A program made the position numbers and the translations under genes. The notes beneath the pieces were generated by a model, which had not been told where the DNA came from, did no database searches, and saw only the letters and a program-made list of their open reading frames with translations. From positions 11,544 to 43,638 of the forward strand of contig CAMPET010000080.1 of NCBI GenBank assembly GCA_946803715.1: 32,095 bases of DNA, written 5' to 3'. This document shows positions 20,242-30,572 of the stretch, in pieces (position 1 is the first letter of the stretch; each line of letters starts with the position of its first letter). The DNA comes from Beroe ovata. Lineage: Eukaryota; Ctenophora; Nuda; Beroida; Beroidae.

Positions 20242-22062
20242 ATGGGCAGCATAGATCCCTCCATTCCACCATTCCGTTACACACTGGCAGCATCCCCTGA
20301 TGGCGAGATATGGGATCATACAGACGACACTAACAAGTTCCAGGTGATTAATCAATGCTATCAGGATAAAAGTGAGGACAGAGCACCCAGATTCAGATGT
20401 TTCTCATTTTAATGTTTGATCATTTATCGTTAGGATTTAGGTCTTAGGATGCCCTTCTTTTGTCTATTCCATGTTTATTGCTAACTCACCAAGATGGATG
20501 TCATTTGTAAGTGAAATATGGTCACAATTCATACACTGAATGCTTCATTCATGCAGAAGTTTGGTTGGAGATCCACAAACACTGAGAATGCTTATGAAAC
20601 TAAGACTAGGATAGGAAATTGGAATGAGAATGCATTTGGTATTGATGAAATTCAGAGGAATAGTCAACCAAAGTCACAGGTAGAAAATTTTATCCTGAGA
20701 TTTATCAATCTGATAAGAGTTTAGAGTTATTTTGCTCTTTGAATTGCTAACAGCTAAATCATGGTTTTGATTGGAAATCAAGTTAAATTGCCCTTTCCTA
20801 ACATTCTTTTCAGTACGGCCATTACTTCCAATCAACACACAGAGTAATGACGTCCAATGTCAAGGTTCCTGAGCACCCAGATTCTATTAAATACCTTCTA
20901 CGTGAGTTAACATTTGGAAAGGGGTTATTATCAAGAGTCACATCGTTTCTTAGAATCAAATTCTACGTGAGATAAGACATCACTCTCACTAAGAAGACAG
21001 ATATCATTTTTCGTGTCACTGGAAGCAAATCCAATTTTTGTTCACGTAGCGCGCAGCGCAAGACATAAATAAAAGTTGATGCTGTTAGTGATTACCATAG
21101 CATAAAAACACGTGTGTTCCTTCTCTACAAATTGTCGAAATGAGCCTACGATACAACGAAATTCAGATAGTATCATCAAAATTTGCATTTATGTTAGCCT
21201 TAACTTATTTGCGATTGCTGTAATATTGGAATTTTGTCGGCACTAATCCATACACACTACTGGATAATGCATGGCTGACATAAGTTTCACTGTGGTTGCT
21301 ATGGTAACGCAGTAAATAATTAGATTTGCTCACACGTTTCAACTGATGGAGGATTCAGTGGTGTTATGTGTGGTTTTTAGTCACATGACCGCTTGTGTTC
21401 AAGACATTGCATGCAATTTTCCAAATTGGGCCATTGTTAAGTGCATTTTTTAACAGCGAGAAATTTCACGCTAATTTGAGATCAATAAAACTCGTTTCTT
21501 CGGTACAAAAATCATCTTACAGAGAGAAAATGACAGATTCAGTCCCAACAATTCATTATGAAAATATCAGATACGTACCAAAAGAGCTGTGAATTACACT
21601 TACAGAGAATTACAGTGAATTGCAGTGAATCAGAGTGAATTGCAGTGAATCAGAGTGAATTACAGTGAATTGCAGTGAATCACTGAATCAGAGTGAATTG
21701 CAGTGAAACCAAGTTTCACCAGGGAAAGAGGCTACAGCATATCCAGGGCATCAGCCAGAACTCTGTAGTGATTATACCAAGGATCTGCTTCGTAAAATGT
21801 ACGAAAGTAACTACTCGCTAAACTATAGGTGAGTCTGTGGGGTGAGGAGAGGTGGAAGTGAGGGGTGAGGGGGAGGTGAGGTGAGTGTCAGGGGAGGTGA
21901 GGTGAGGTAAGGGTGAGGGGCCAGGCGCAAGAGTGGAATGATCCATGAGGTGCATATTTGGGATCTGGAGATAAGATTTAAATAAACAGCTGTATTTTCA
22001 GAGGGAATACTGCTGAATCGACAGAAAAAGCGGACACAACTCCAACCTCTTCAACCCAATAG
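20242..22062 (+). CDS. CFAP68: Cilia- and flagella-associated protein 68 (DUF4490), complete
   Basis: Exons 20242-20343, 20557-20679, 20814-20901, 21723-21828 and 22002-22062 (TAG at 22060) join in phase to give 159 residues. ATG 20242 has an in-frame TAG three codons upstream. Diagnostic family blocks appear in order: KFGWRSTNTENAY, RIGNWNEN, QPKSQYGHYF and YPGHQPEL, matching human C11orf1/CFAP68 (FGWR, GNWN, GHYF, PGHQPEL). The human protein is a microtubule inner protein on the luminal face of axonemal doublets, so the same role is expected here. The C-terminal tail is Thr/Ser-rich and lineage-specific. Exon 4, which carries PGHQPEL, is flanked by a decamer array upstream and a GGTGAG array downstream. 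A full X-box match lies in intron 3. The gene is head to head with CFAP44. Confidence 0.94.
21295..21308 (-). promoter_or_regulatory. RFX X-box match in CFAP68 intron 3
   Basis: The minus strand reads GTTACCATAGCAAC, which fits the X-box pattern GTNRCC-N(0-3)-RGYAAC with a 2-base spacer. RFX factors bind X-boxes in ciliary gene promoters. A partial copy (ATTACCATAGCAT) occurs near 21091. Most X-boxes lie close to the start site, whereas this one is about 1 kb inside the gene, so activity is an inference. Confidence 0.6.
21601..21709 (+). repeat. 10-bp period tandem array (NNNAGTGAAT)
   Basis: About ten near-identical decamers alternate TGCAGTGAAT, CAGAGTGAAT and TACAGTGAAT. The array ends only about a dozen bases before the acceptor of CFAP68 exon 4 (21721-21722). 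Confidence 0.95.
21829..21922 (+). repeat. G-rich array of splice-donor-like GGTGAG units
   Basis: CFAP68 intron 4 opens with its true donor and then repeats GGTGAG about seven more times and GGTAAG once within about 95 bases. The stretch has many G-runs and could form G-quadruplex in the transcript. Confidence 0.85.
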
Positions 22063-22090
22063 ATATTTAAGGAAAACGTATTGATTTTAA

Positions 22091-22096
22091 AATAAA
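22091..22096 (+). terminator. Polyadenylation signal AATAAA of CFAP68
   Basis: A canonical AATAAA begins 28 bases after the CFAP68 stop codon, which implies a very short 3' UTR. Confidence 0.7.
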
Positions 22097-23216
22097 TAAC
22101 GGGATAATACAAACAATTGTAACGAATTAACTAAAAAACTGATTGATCTACCAAAAAGATCTGTGATTTTAGCTAACGATTCACACTGGATAAGCTTGTA
22201 AGGAATAATTCAATAATTCTTTTAAATTAAACAATTCGAGTGTATTTAATCAGCTTTCAATAACCGCATCAATCTATTGTTAGTGTGAAAATGAGGCAGA
22301 ATTGAGAAATGAGAAGAGATCTGAATATACGAAAATAAAACGTCCTTAACGACAAAATAAACTGGATAGATATGAACTAACTCCTTGATCAATATAAATT
22401 CCAGGCTCCATCAATTATGTAAATCGTCAGTATAACATAAACATCGGAAAACATTATTTATTAACACTCAATTCAAGTACATACAGCAGTTTGATCCATC
22501 ATATCAAGAATACGGCAAGAATTTCTCCTACATTTCAATCCTAATAAGCACGTGTCGCGCGACGCGCACTGACTTACGACTTCCTGTTCCATTTCATATC
22601 ATTTTGATCTGTATAACAGTACTTGATTGCCCGACAGTTAGATAACCATTCTCTGCGATGTTAGCTACTTCTGCGGGCTGAATCGAGCGTCTCTTGTCGG
22701 GATCTGATGATAGAATGAGTCAAAAATATACAATTTGGACAAGAAGGAGTCTAAAGAATTGTTCTATTTTCATCCATGGAATTGGAATGAATAGTGAAAC
22801 TGAATAGTGAATACATTGGTCGATCGTTCATCGCAAGGTAAGGAATTAAACTCCTCATTTCACGTACTAAAATTATCGATCAAAACAGTTTCTCATCAAA
22901 ATAATCATAAACACAATGAGATAGACGGAAGAATACGTAGTTAATTAAGAGAACAATAACTTAATTAACCCAAAAGGTCCTTGGGACCCCCATTTCTTAT
23001 CAAAATGCTAAGCACCTACTCTGTTGTTCGTCAGGATAAAAAGAATGAAAACTGTTTTCTCATAACTACACTGCAGGGCGTGTAAAAACAACATAAATAA
23101 CATTATATTTACAATCTGATTTAGACCTAAATAAGAACAGACAACAAACTCAAAATTTCGCCAAAAATTCATTCAACCCATAACAAAACTGACAAAAGTT
23201 CTAAGTATAGCACTGT
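22097..23216. other. Gap between convergent CFAP68 and SLC37-type genes
   Basis: This AT-rich DNA has no supported exon. One CACGTG (22549) is followed by a GC-rich palindromic motif. TTTATT at 22457, AATAAA on the minus strand, is a possible distant poly(A) signal for the SLC37 gene. Confidence 0.55.
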
Positions 23217-26200
23217 TCATAATTCCTTGATTTGGCTGTACACGATTGATGTTTTTGTTTTGCTTTTGGCTGCTTCGTAGCTGAAAAAAGTGGACGGTAT
23301 TAGGAAAACCTCGTTATGAAAATGGGAAGTGCGCGAAGTCAAGGCATCTCGACGTCACGTGCTTTTTATCTCGAATTTGGAACACGTGTGAATTGCAGCC
23401 TGTACAATGTACATTGTATAGATTTATTCATTGTACACTGTACAGTGTTGTACCGTCAAATCAAGAAATCACGACGAACAGAAATCATTGCTTTCCGTTA
23501 ATCATACGAAAAAACGACAGAAACGACAATAATTTACTACCACATTTTACCTTCTCATGGAATTGAATTGTAACCTCTGAAATTGTAAAACCACACTTTG
23601 ATAAACTCAAAACACACGGGCAGGGCATGCTTTGTCTCTCAAAGTAATTTAAGACGTCTCAAAGTAATATAGCGTCTCAGTGTCTCACTGAATCGCCGTG
23701 AGACATTCTCATATTGAGATCGCTCAAAACACAGGGGCATGCTATTGCTATTGTTCAAAACTAACCTTCTTACGCGAATGGCGTTGATTTCTTTGGATAC
23801 AAGTCGTACTAAACACTGGAACGAAGAGAATTTAGAAAAAGTCAAAATCTTTTCATGGCCATCATCCATGAAAATGAAGCCGTTATGCTAAGTTCTATGT
23901 TAAGTTAGGACCCCTTCGATTCTGTGTTTCAATTGTATCATACTTTCCGTAAGTACTCACTTACGGATAGTATGACTCAATTGAAGCATACTATCCGTAA
24001 GTAGTCACTCACCAATGCCGAACACAACGCTGACGCCTCCAGGACGTAGAAAACATACTGATACTCATCGTCACCAGTCTGAGAATAGGTTAGGTACGAT
24101 GATACTATGACGTCACAGTGATAGTAGTGAACTAGTGAACTCTCAACCTCCAGTTTGAGTTGAGCATCATCATATATCGATCAATAATTGAACCTATATT
24201 TCGAAGGCGATTTCTAGACTAAAAAGACGATGGTATGAAGGAATTAAGTTTACATACCCGTTTATTAGTTAGCACGCTAGTGAGGTATGGCCCAATAGTG
24301 GCGCCCACTGAGCCAGCGCCATCAATGATAGCTGAAACTGTAGCCAGGGCCTGGGCGTTGCCCCTCACATGCTCACTCGTTCCCTGGAGGCATGGAGGTT
24401 GAAAGTTTGGGGAAAAAGAATGGCCGATATGATATTGATAACACGTGACATTGTCATGTAAAACTCAATTCCAAATGTATGGTCATTCATATTTATCAGC
24501 AGAGAGCGGCGATGGAATTCAGTTCCCGATACGGATATCAGAGATGCAAAGTCGGTACGGGTACCATGGCAATTATAGTCATAGTGCCAGTGTGTCAATG
24601 GCAGCAGTGCGCGGCGCAGTGACGCAGCACGTGGAGACTCACTTTACCTGAAGTGCGCGGCGCAGTTACGCAGCACGTGCGTACTTACCAGATCAGCAGA
24701 GACAGCCGTCGTGATGAGAGCATATGGACCATTCGAGAAGAATCCCAGAGTGAACATAATACCGAGTTGGGCAGACATTGATAGGACCCCGTATTGGTAG
24801 TACACAATAAGCTGAGGGGAGAGTGGGGTTAGTGGACGGACGTCTACAAATGTGGACAACCCAGTGGGTCCCAGGGTCCCCTGTATCCATAACTGTGGAC
24901 AATACCTACCTCACTCTACAGAACCGGAAACAATGCCGCAATCGATTTTTACGTCTACTATCCGCTTGCTATGTCTCTTACCATAGGTATCGATATGATT
25001 TGGAAGAAGACGCATATGATAGCGTTGCTGGACGTCCTGTCAGCCAGAAAACCGCATAGAATGGAGCCTAGGATTCCTGGGGATAAGTGATGAGTTTATC
25101 ATCTCATCAACTCTTTTTAGTCGACACTATGATAGTGTTATGTCAGAGGGGACGATGGATCACATGGATAAAGATTTTGGAACGTGATTAAGTTCGATAA
25201 AGTTAAGATGAAGTCTAGATAAGATCAGAAGATAAGATAGTAATTTCTCCTCACCTCCAACGTCGTAGAATGTGGAAATGTCAGCGCTATCCCGGGCGTC
25301 GTAATGTTTCCCTGCTATCTCTGAGAGAAGGGGGATATGAAAGCAGAGTAAAAATCCCATGAATCACGCGCTGTTATGGAGATCCTATAATTTGGAGATC
25401 TTATATACTCTGAAGATCCTATAATTTGGAAATCTTATACGTTAGGGATCTTATACGCTAGGGATCATATATTTAGGGGATCTTATACTTTGCTCGAATT
25501 ACTTCCATTCCCCTTCACAAAGTTACCAACGTGGGCCCTGGCGAGTCAGTAGATACACTATTCTCACCTTTGCTGTTGATGAAGTCTGGCAAGCAGAAGA
25601 GGAAAGTGTAACACACGAGTTTTGTGAAGAACAGCGCCATTGAAAACTCTATCACCCCCTGGAGATATTATATTGTGTGGTAAAACCTGTCGTGAAATAT
25701 TTGAATGGGTGGGGCGTTGGGTGGTGCTCTGACATTGCCGAGAGAAATTATTCTAAGATTGATGAGGTCTTTTTTCAACCCCTCATCTCAGCTACACTAG
25801 ATCCAGGGGGTGAGATTTAGGAGGCGAGATTATGGAGGCGAGGCTCACGGCTCTATAGCTACACGTGCAGTGACAAGCTATGAATATTCTCAAATGCTGG
25901 GGGATGAAAATTGCTCATTACACGTGAGCGAGGAACCCCCTCACGCAATGAATAGTCATATTTTCATAACACTCAGATATACCCAGTGTTCAGCATATTC
26001 ATATCTCACGAGCCATCACGTGACTTGATATGAACACGTGATGTGTGATGTAGAATTATGGTTTAGCTTAGCCTAAGATGGCTTAGCTTAGACTATTTAA
26101 TATTTCAGTGCTATTGCTGTTTGTTTAGGGGCTAGTTTAGTAAAAATTGTCATACAGAAAACAAGTGAGGGAATAGCTATGAAGTAGCTAGGATAATATT

Positions 26201-29182
26201 GAGCTCAAAAAAATATGAGCCCATAATGTGCTCATTAAAATTTTTATCAAAATACTGACATTTATTAGGGTTAACTAAATCCGTAATCTCGAGTATGACA
26301 ATTGAAAGGTTACCGGTAGTTTGACTGCTCGGCAGAATGAAATAGCCGGAATTGAGTTAGGATCTCGGATTATTCCATCGTCTTCATCGCTGTCTTCACT
26401 GATAACAATAACATGACGTCACGTGTGAGTGCAAGATACCGCGTTGCACGCCGATTTTTTAAGTTTTCGATTTCACTCAAATTTGTCGGCAATTGACACG
26501 TGCTATTATGTTGAAGTCATTGAAGTTGAAAACAGATTGTATAGCTTATTTCGTGTCCAATGTCCTGGAAATCTCTGCCCAGTTCTTAACCTGTGATGTT
26601 GGAGTGATTTGATCAGTCTTTCCTCGTCCTCATCTCTGTTAGACTGCCGCGCTGGAGCTAAACCAACTGCCTGTGGGTCTGAGGGGGAGAGGGTCAAATT
26701 TAGAATGGGGGCGGGGAGATTTCATAGTATTTGGGGGCGATAGAGGAGAGAATATTCTTGAGCACTTGGATTCGTTAATTGGCCTTGAGTTTTGTGTCTT
26801 TTGGTCACTTACCCGTCGCTCAAGCCAGCGTTTCCATTTCCAGTTACAGCTGTACCATGAATACTACTCAAACTTATGATATGCTTCAAGTAATAACTTC
26901 ACGGAATATATGCCAAAAACATTTACTGATCCACCGCGCGGCTTTTTACAAGATCGCTTTTCCAGGAAAAGTGAATCCCCACATTCTCTGGGAAATTTTG
27001 CTACGCTATCCTTTGGCGTGTGTGTTAAACTTAAACAACAGCTGAGGGAGAGAGAGAGCATATCTCGTGAAATAAGCTTTCATCAGAAATGTCTGGGACA
27101 ACGTATAGTATACTCTCATCTTAGATCATAGTCCGTCTTTGGATCATTCAGCATTTTTCCTGTCATTTCCGTCATAGAATTCAGCACGATGTTGTCTTCG
27201 CCTTCGACGTATGATATATCCCGGATTCTGTAACTTCAGGTATGGCTCAGAATGAAGCATATCATGTAGTTGTACTCGTGTATAGCTATAGCTGCATTCT
27301 CGCGCTTGACTTGCTCCTTTGAGTGCTCTTATCTTTTTATATATTTGGTTGAATCTGCAAACTTGTATTGTTTTTGGGGGTGATCCCTGATCAATGATAT
27401 CGTAGTATACAGTACCTTAGGATGCATCTTATATCTTTACTCTCCATGGTGCTTGCTCTAACGAGAAAACTGTCAGTCTCCATTCCTCAAATCGTGCCAG
27501 TGTATAAATTTGCTTAAATTCATATCAAGTCTACCAATTCACTTTCAGTGTATACGGTATACTACGTCTGTAAGAATAAGGGACTTTTCTTGGGCCACCC
27601 GCTGGTCACGTGACATTTGCGACACCATTTTGACCTCGAACACGTGCTAATTTGACAATACGCCAAGTTTTACTAGTACACCGACTCTATGTTCTAATAG
27701 GTACAATATATTATGACAGGCACATGTCACCTATGTGTGAGATGGACATTGAACATGCTACACAGGTCATACTCATGGTATGTTATTGTTATACGCATCG
27801 CACAAGCTGTGCACCATGGATAAGCGCAATCATGTGGAAATTGACTTAGTCAATTGTCTGCAATTTGACACATAATGAATCTGGCTCAGGCTGTAGATAC
27901 AAGCATCGCTATAATCGCTATAGCAACCCTATAGCAACGCTGTAGTAGCAACGCTGTAGTAGAGCAACCCTACAGCTAATATAATGAACGATGTAGTGAC
28001 GCATCAACTCTGACACCTGTCCTGGTCTCGTTAGCGTAAGCTATTCCACCAATTAGCTAATTGGGTAGTATAGTAGGGGAATCGTAAATATACAAAATTA
28101 TAGAACACGGCGGTTTTTACTTTTTATCATATTACGGTGTTGTTGTGCCGCTAGGTGAATTGTGTTGTCGTGTTATCAGATACACCATGTTATCAGTAAC
28201 AGATGGGGAACAGGGTGTGGTCAAGTCCGCTATAGGATAAACAGTAAACACTATAAATTTCCAGTGACAGGACACTTTTCGGAAGTTGCTCTATAACTAT
28301 AAGCATAAATCCATTTCTCCGTGTTTTGTTTAATGACGCTTCGAATGACTACAATATTGTTGTTGATTTAGAATAAACAATATTTACGGTGCGTGTCAGT
28401 CAGATGAATAAGAATTGTCTATCTGTTGACATGTTCCATCCATTTCTCGGAAAAACAATCGAGTTTTCCGCAGCGAGGCTTCCATTTAGTGGATACGTAA
28501 TTAGATTAGTTAATTGGTTAATTAGTTTAAGTTAAGCTGACCCACACAAAATATATACGTGACGTTTCATTTCATACAACAATTGCTGAGTGTTCCAAGA
28601 GTCTAAACCTTTTGTCGTGCACTCCATTTATTGAATACGCTTGGCAGTTGTTATGGCAATACTTAGATCTGACAACGCGTCAATTTTCTATGAAGAAAAG
28701 TAGAAGACCTGTCAGATATAAACTTAATTTACAAAAACCGTAACTCCCGCTTTTATTCCTACAAAGTATAGTTGGTTTAGATTTTGCTCGTTGGAACTCC
28801 CAAATCCTTGCAGGACCCTGGTTTTCTTAACGAGTCCAGACTTCAGACTAACAAATCTTACTTTTCTTGGCATAGTTATAGTACGTGGACTCAAATACAC
28901 CAAACCGTTCATGATAAATCATCACCGCACAAGAATTGTCACTCCTTCACGTTCGCTTCAGACATTGCAGTAGTTGAAACTTTGTATACGTCGCGTGTTG
29001 CAGATTCCAAGTTATAGCGTACCAGCGTACTGTATAGAGCCAAGTATAGCTCTAAAGTACATGCATCGCTATGCATACACCCATTAAATTCGGCGCATCT
29101 GGATTTATTTCAATTTGCATAATTTATAGCTGCTGTAAGTATATAATGTACGTCGACTCGTCGAGTACAGGTGTATATCTGG

Positions 29183-29213
<31 letters not shown>

Positions 29214-29964
29214 GGTGTTTGTGTATGTCTGTTTGTGTGTGTGTGTGTTTGTGTGTGTTTGTGTGTATGTGTGTGTATGTGTGTGTGTGTGTGCGTGTAT
29301 GTGTGTGCGTGCGTGCGTGTGGAATGGGTGTTGTTATGTTAATCGTTATGCCAATTGTGTTGCGTTTGCTATAAAGCAGCGAAGAGTTACCACTTTCGAG
29401 TTTTGTGTAGAAATAGAAACTGTCCAATTGTCAATATAAAGTATTTGAAGCCCCGGAAAGTTTTTCGGCATAAAAATCGCATATTGATTGTAGCTGTAAT
29501 ATAACGAAATTTAGTGAATGTTTGAATTGTTAATGGAACTTACTTGTTGGTAGGAATAAGAACACGATGATCCCCAATCCGCCAATCACAATTGCCGGAT
29601 AGATAAATGATAGACCCCTGAAACAGGAAGATGGTCACGAAATTCATTTCATTTTTCATATTTTCACCGCTCGCGGTCGATAAGTTTTGTGTAAATCACA
29701 AAACGTGACCCTTCAAACACCGCTAGACTAATCAAATCAAAAAAGGAAAACACACTTTTATGACAGTTGATGAATCCGCTCAAGTTTACAGTAATCAAAT
29801 TTTGTGATTTGAAGTTGCAGAGGTTGCTATAACTGATCGTATTGTTGCTTAGCAACGAAACTCACCAGGTTGCTAAGGAGTTGGCAGCAACACCAGCTAG
29901 AATCCCGCCTAGTATGTTTCCAACTGAGGTATGAGAGTTCCAAACACCCATGATCAACCCTCGA
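23217..29964 (-). CDS. SLC37: SLC37-family sugar-phosphate exchanger, C-terminal 341 residues (12 exons)
   Basis: SLC37 proteins are major-facilitator antiporters that exchange sugar phosphate for phosphate, mostly at the ER membrane. Exons in transcript order: 29866-29964, 29544-29617, 26591-26678, 26314-26398, 25568-25658, 25255-25320, 24982-25076, 24689-24811, 24258-24383, 24013-24078, 23766-23815, 23217-23280 (TGA 23217-23219). All phases agree. Family-specific blocks are RGLIMGVWNSHTSVGNILGG, FLFLPT, AISFCRAVKLPGVIEFS, KLVCYTFLF, STFYDVGG, SNGPYALITTAVSADL, GNAQALATVSAIIDGAGSVG and VRLVSKEI. A charged linker rich in D, E and R separates the two six-helix halves, as in SLC37A1-A3. The N-terminal roughly 150 residues are not found in the remaining 2.1 kb, so the 5' exons lie beyond the window. 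I cannot assign the gene to A1, A2 or A3; similarity to A4 is lower. The CACGTG motif is strongly over-represented across its introns and flanks. Confidence 0.95.
23403..23448. repeat. Two perfect palindromes with GTAC centres
   Basis: TACAATGTACATTGTA (23403-23418) and ACACTGTACAGTGT (23435-23448) are both fully self-complementary and lie 16 bases apart in the last SLC37 intron. Confidence 0.9.
23939..24002. repeat. 16-bp repeat, two direct copies and one inverted, beside a splice donor
   Basis: CATACTTTCCGTAAGT (23939-23954) and CATACTATCCGTAAGT (23987-24002) flank an inverted copy ACTTACGGATAGTATG (23959-23974). The block begins 11 bases inside the intron that follows SLC37 exon 24013-24078. 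Confidence 0.9.
24606..24679. repeat. 28-bp duplication beside the donor of SLC37 exon 24689-24811
   Basis: The copies at 24606-24633 and 24652-24679 (begin AGTGCGCGGCGCAGT) differ at one base and lie 46 bases apart. On the transcript strand the nearer copy starts 10 bases after the exon. The spacer contains a second donor-like CAG/GTAAAG. Confidence 0.9.
25381..25487. repeat. 16-bp period tandem repeat (GATCNTATA core)
   Basis: GATC[CTA]TATA cores start at 25381, 25397, 25415, 25431 (AATC), 25447, 25463 and 25479, so the spacing is 16 bases with one exception of 18. The array lies in an SLC37 intron. Confidence 0.9.
27898..27985. repeat. Short degenerate tandem repeat (CTATAGCAAC / CTGTAGTAGCAACG)
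   Basis: About five imperfect copies of a CTRTAG-AGCAACC unit lie in the large SLC37 intron. The AGCAAC half resembles one arm of an X-box, but no full site is present. Confidence 0.7.
29183..29320 (+). repeat. (GT)n microsatellite with GTAT/GTTT/GCGT interruptions
   Basis: This is a 138-base GT-rich simple repeat in the large SLC37 intron. It produces long spurious open frames on both strands. Confidence 0.97.
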
Positions 29965-30195
29965 CTGAAATATGACATCAATGAGGTCAAGTGAGATCAA
30001 AAAACCGATTCTTGGAAAACTAGATAGCATTATTTGATCTTGTTCCATATCACGTGGGTCTCTTCTAATTTACCCTATATAATTCCGCCCATGTTATAGT
30101 GCTAGACGTACACATATCTCTTGACAGGACTTCCATCATATGGCACAGCTATCATTGTCGGATATGTGCTGAATTTGTATGATATGATCAAAGAT

Positions 30196-30210
30196 ACGCA
30201 CACGCACATA

Positions 30211-30249
<39 letters not shown>
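30196..30249. repeat. (CA)n microsatellite
   Basis: This CA run of about 50 bases has small interruptions at its left end. Confidence 0.97.
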
Positions 30250-30251
<2 letters not shown>

Positions 30252-30513
30252 GTGATAACTCCGCACCATGATTAATCTCGAACAACACATCCCAGCTCGG
30301 TCATACTTTGAGACACAAATCCCGACTCATTCTGGTATGAAATGTGTCACATCCACCCATCTACTATGGTGGTAACAATCTGCTACATGTGTTAAACTCG
30401 ATATGAAGTGTCTCATGAAGTGCCAATTTCACGCCTTAGATGAGCTCTGTCATGCATCGCCAAGGTTTCCTGGTCTAGATTCCGTTAGGTGTTGAAGCCG
30501 CGGTGTGGGAAAC

Positions 30514-30572
30514 CACGTGATTACCTTATATGGTCATGTGATTACCTTATATGGTCATGTGACAACCACGTG
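30514..30572. repeat. Two 21-bp direct repeats bracketed by CACGTG
   Basis: The unit ATTACCTTATATGGTCATGTG is present twice without a gap (30520-30540, 30541-30561). CACGTG lies immediately before the pair (30514) and 5 bases after it (30567). Each unit also ends in the related E-box CATGTG. Confidence 0.9.

Larger units (their letters stand above)
26679..29543 (-). other. 2.9-kb SLC37 intron without coding content
   Basis: The flanking exons join directly in phase (a split AAC codon), and the junction fits the family, so no exon seems to be missing. The intron holds a GT microsatellite, a short CTATAGCAAC repeat block and several CACGTG sites. Small open frames on both strands have no domain signature. 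Confidence 0.8.
22549..30572. promoter_or_regulatory. Dense cluster of CACGTG E-boxes over the SLC37 locus
   Basis: CACGTG starts at 22549, 23356, 23383, 24442, 24628, 24674, 25862, 25921, 26017, 26035, 26420, 26497, 27607, 27641, 30051, 30514 and 30567. All sites are intronic or flanking. This hexamer is the core site of bHLH-zipper factors (MYC/MAX, USF, MITF/TFE, Mondo/Mlx). Seventeen in 8 kb compares with five that I found in the preceding 22.5 kb. Confidence 0.6.

Noticed and set aside
26779-27131. Overlapping plus-strand open frames in the SLC37 intron
   Set aside because: They are mutually overlapping frames without domains. The flanking SLC37 exons join directly, so this is intron.
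29071-29439. Long open frames over the GT microsatellite on both strands
   Set aside because: They consist of Val/Cys or Thr/His dipeptide runs produced by the repeat and have no exon or start support.
29838-29856. GTTGCTTAGCAAC as a second X-box
   Set aside because: It fits only the relaxed RYYNYY-N-RRNRAC pattern and lies beside an SLC37 exon, a gene without a ciliary role known to me.
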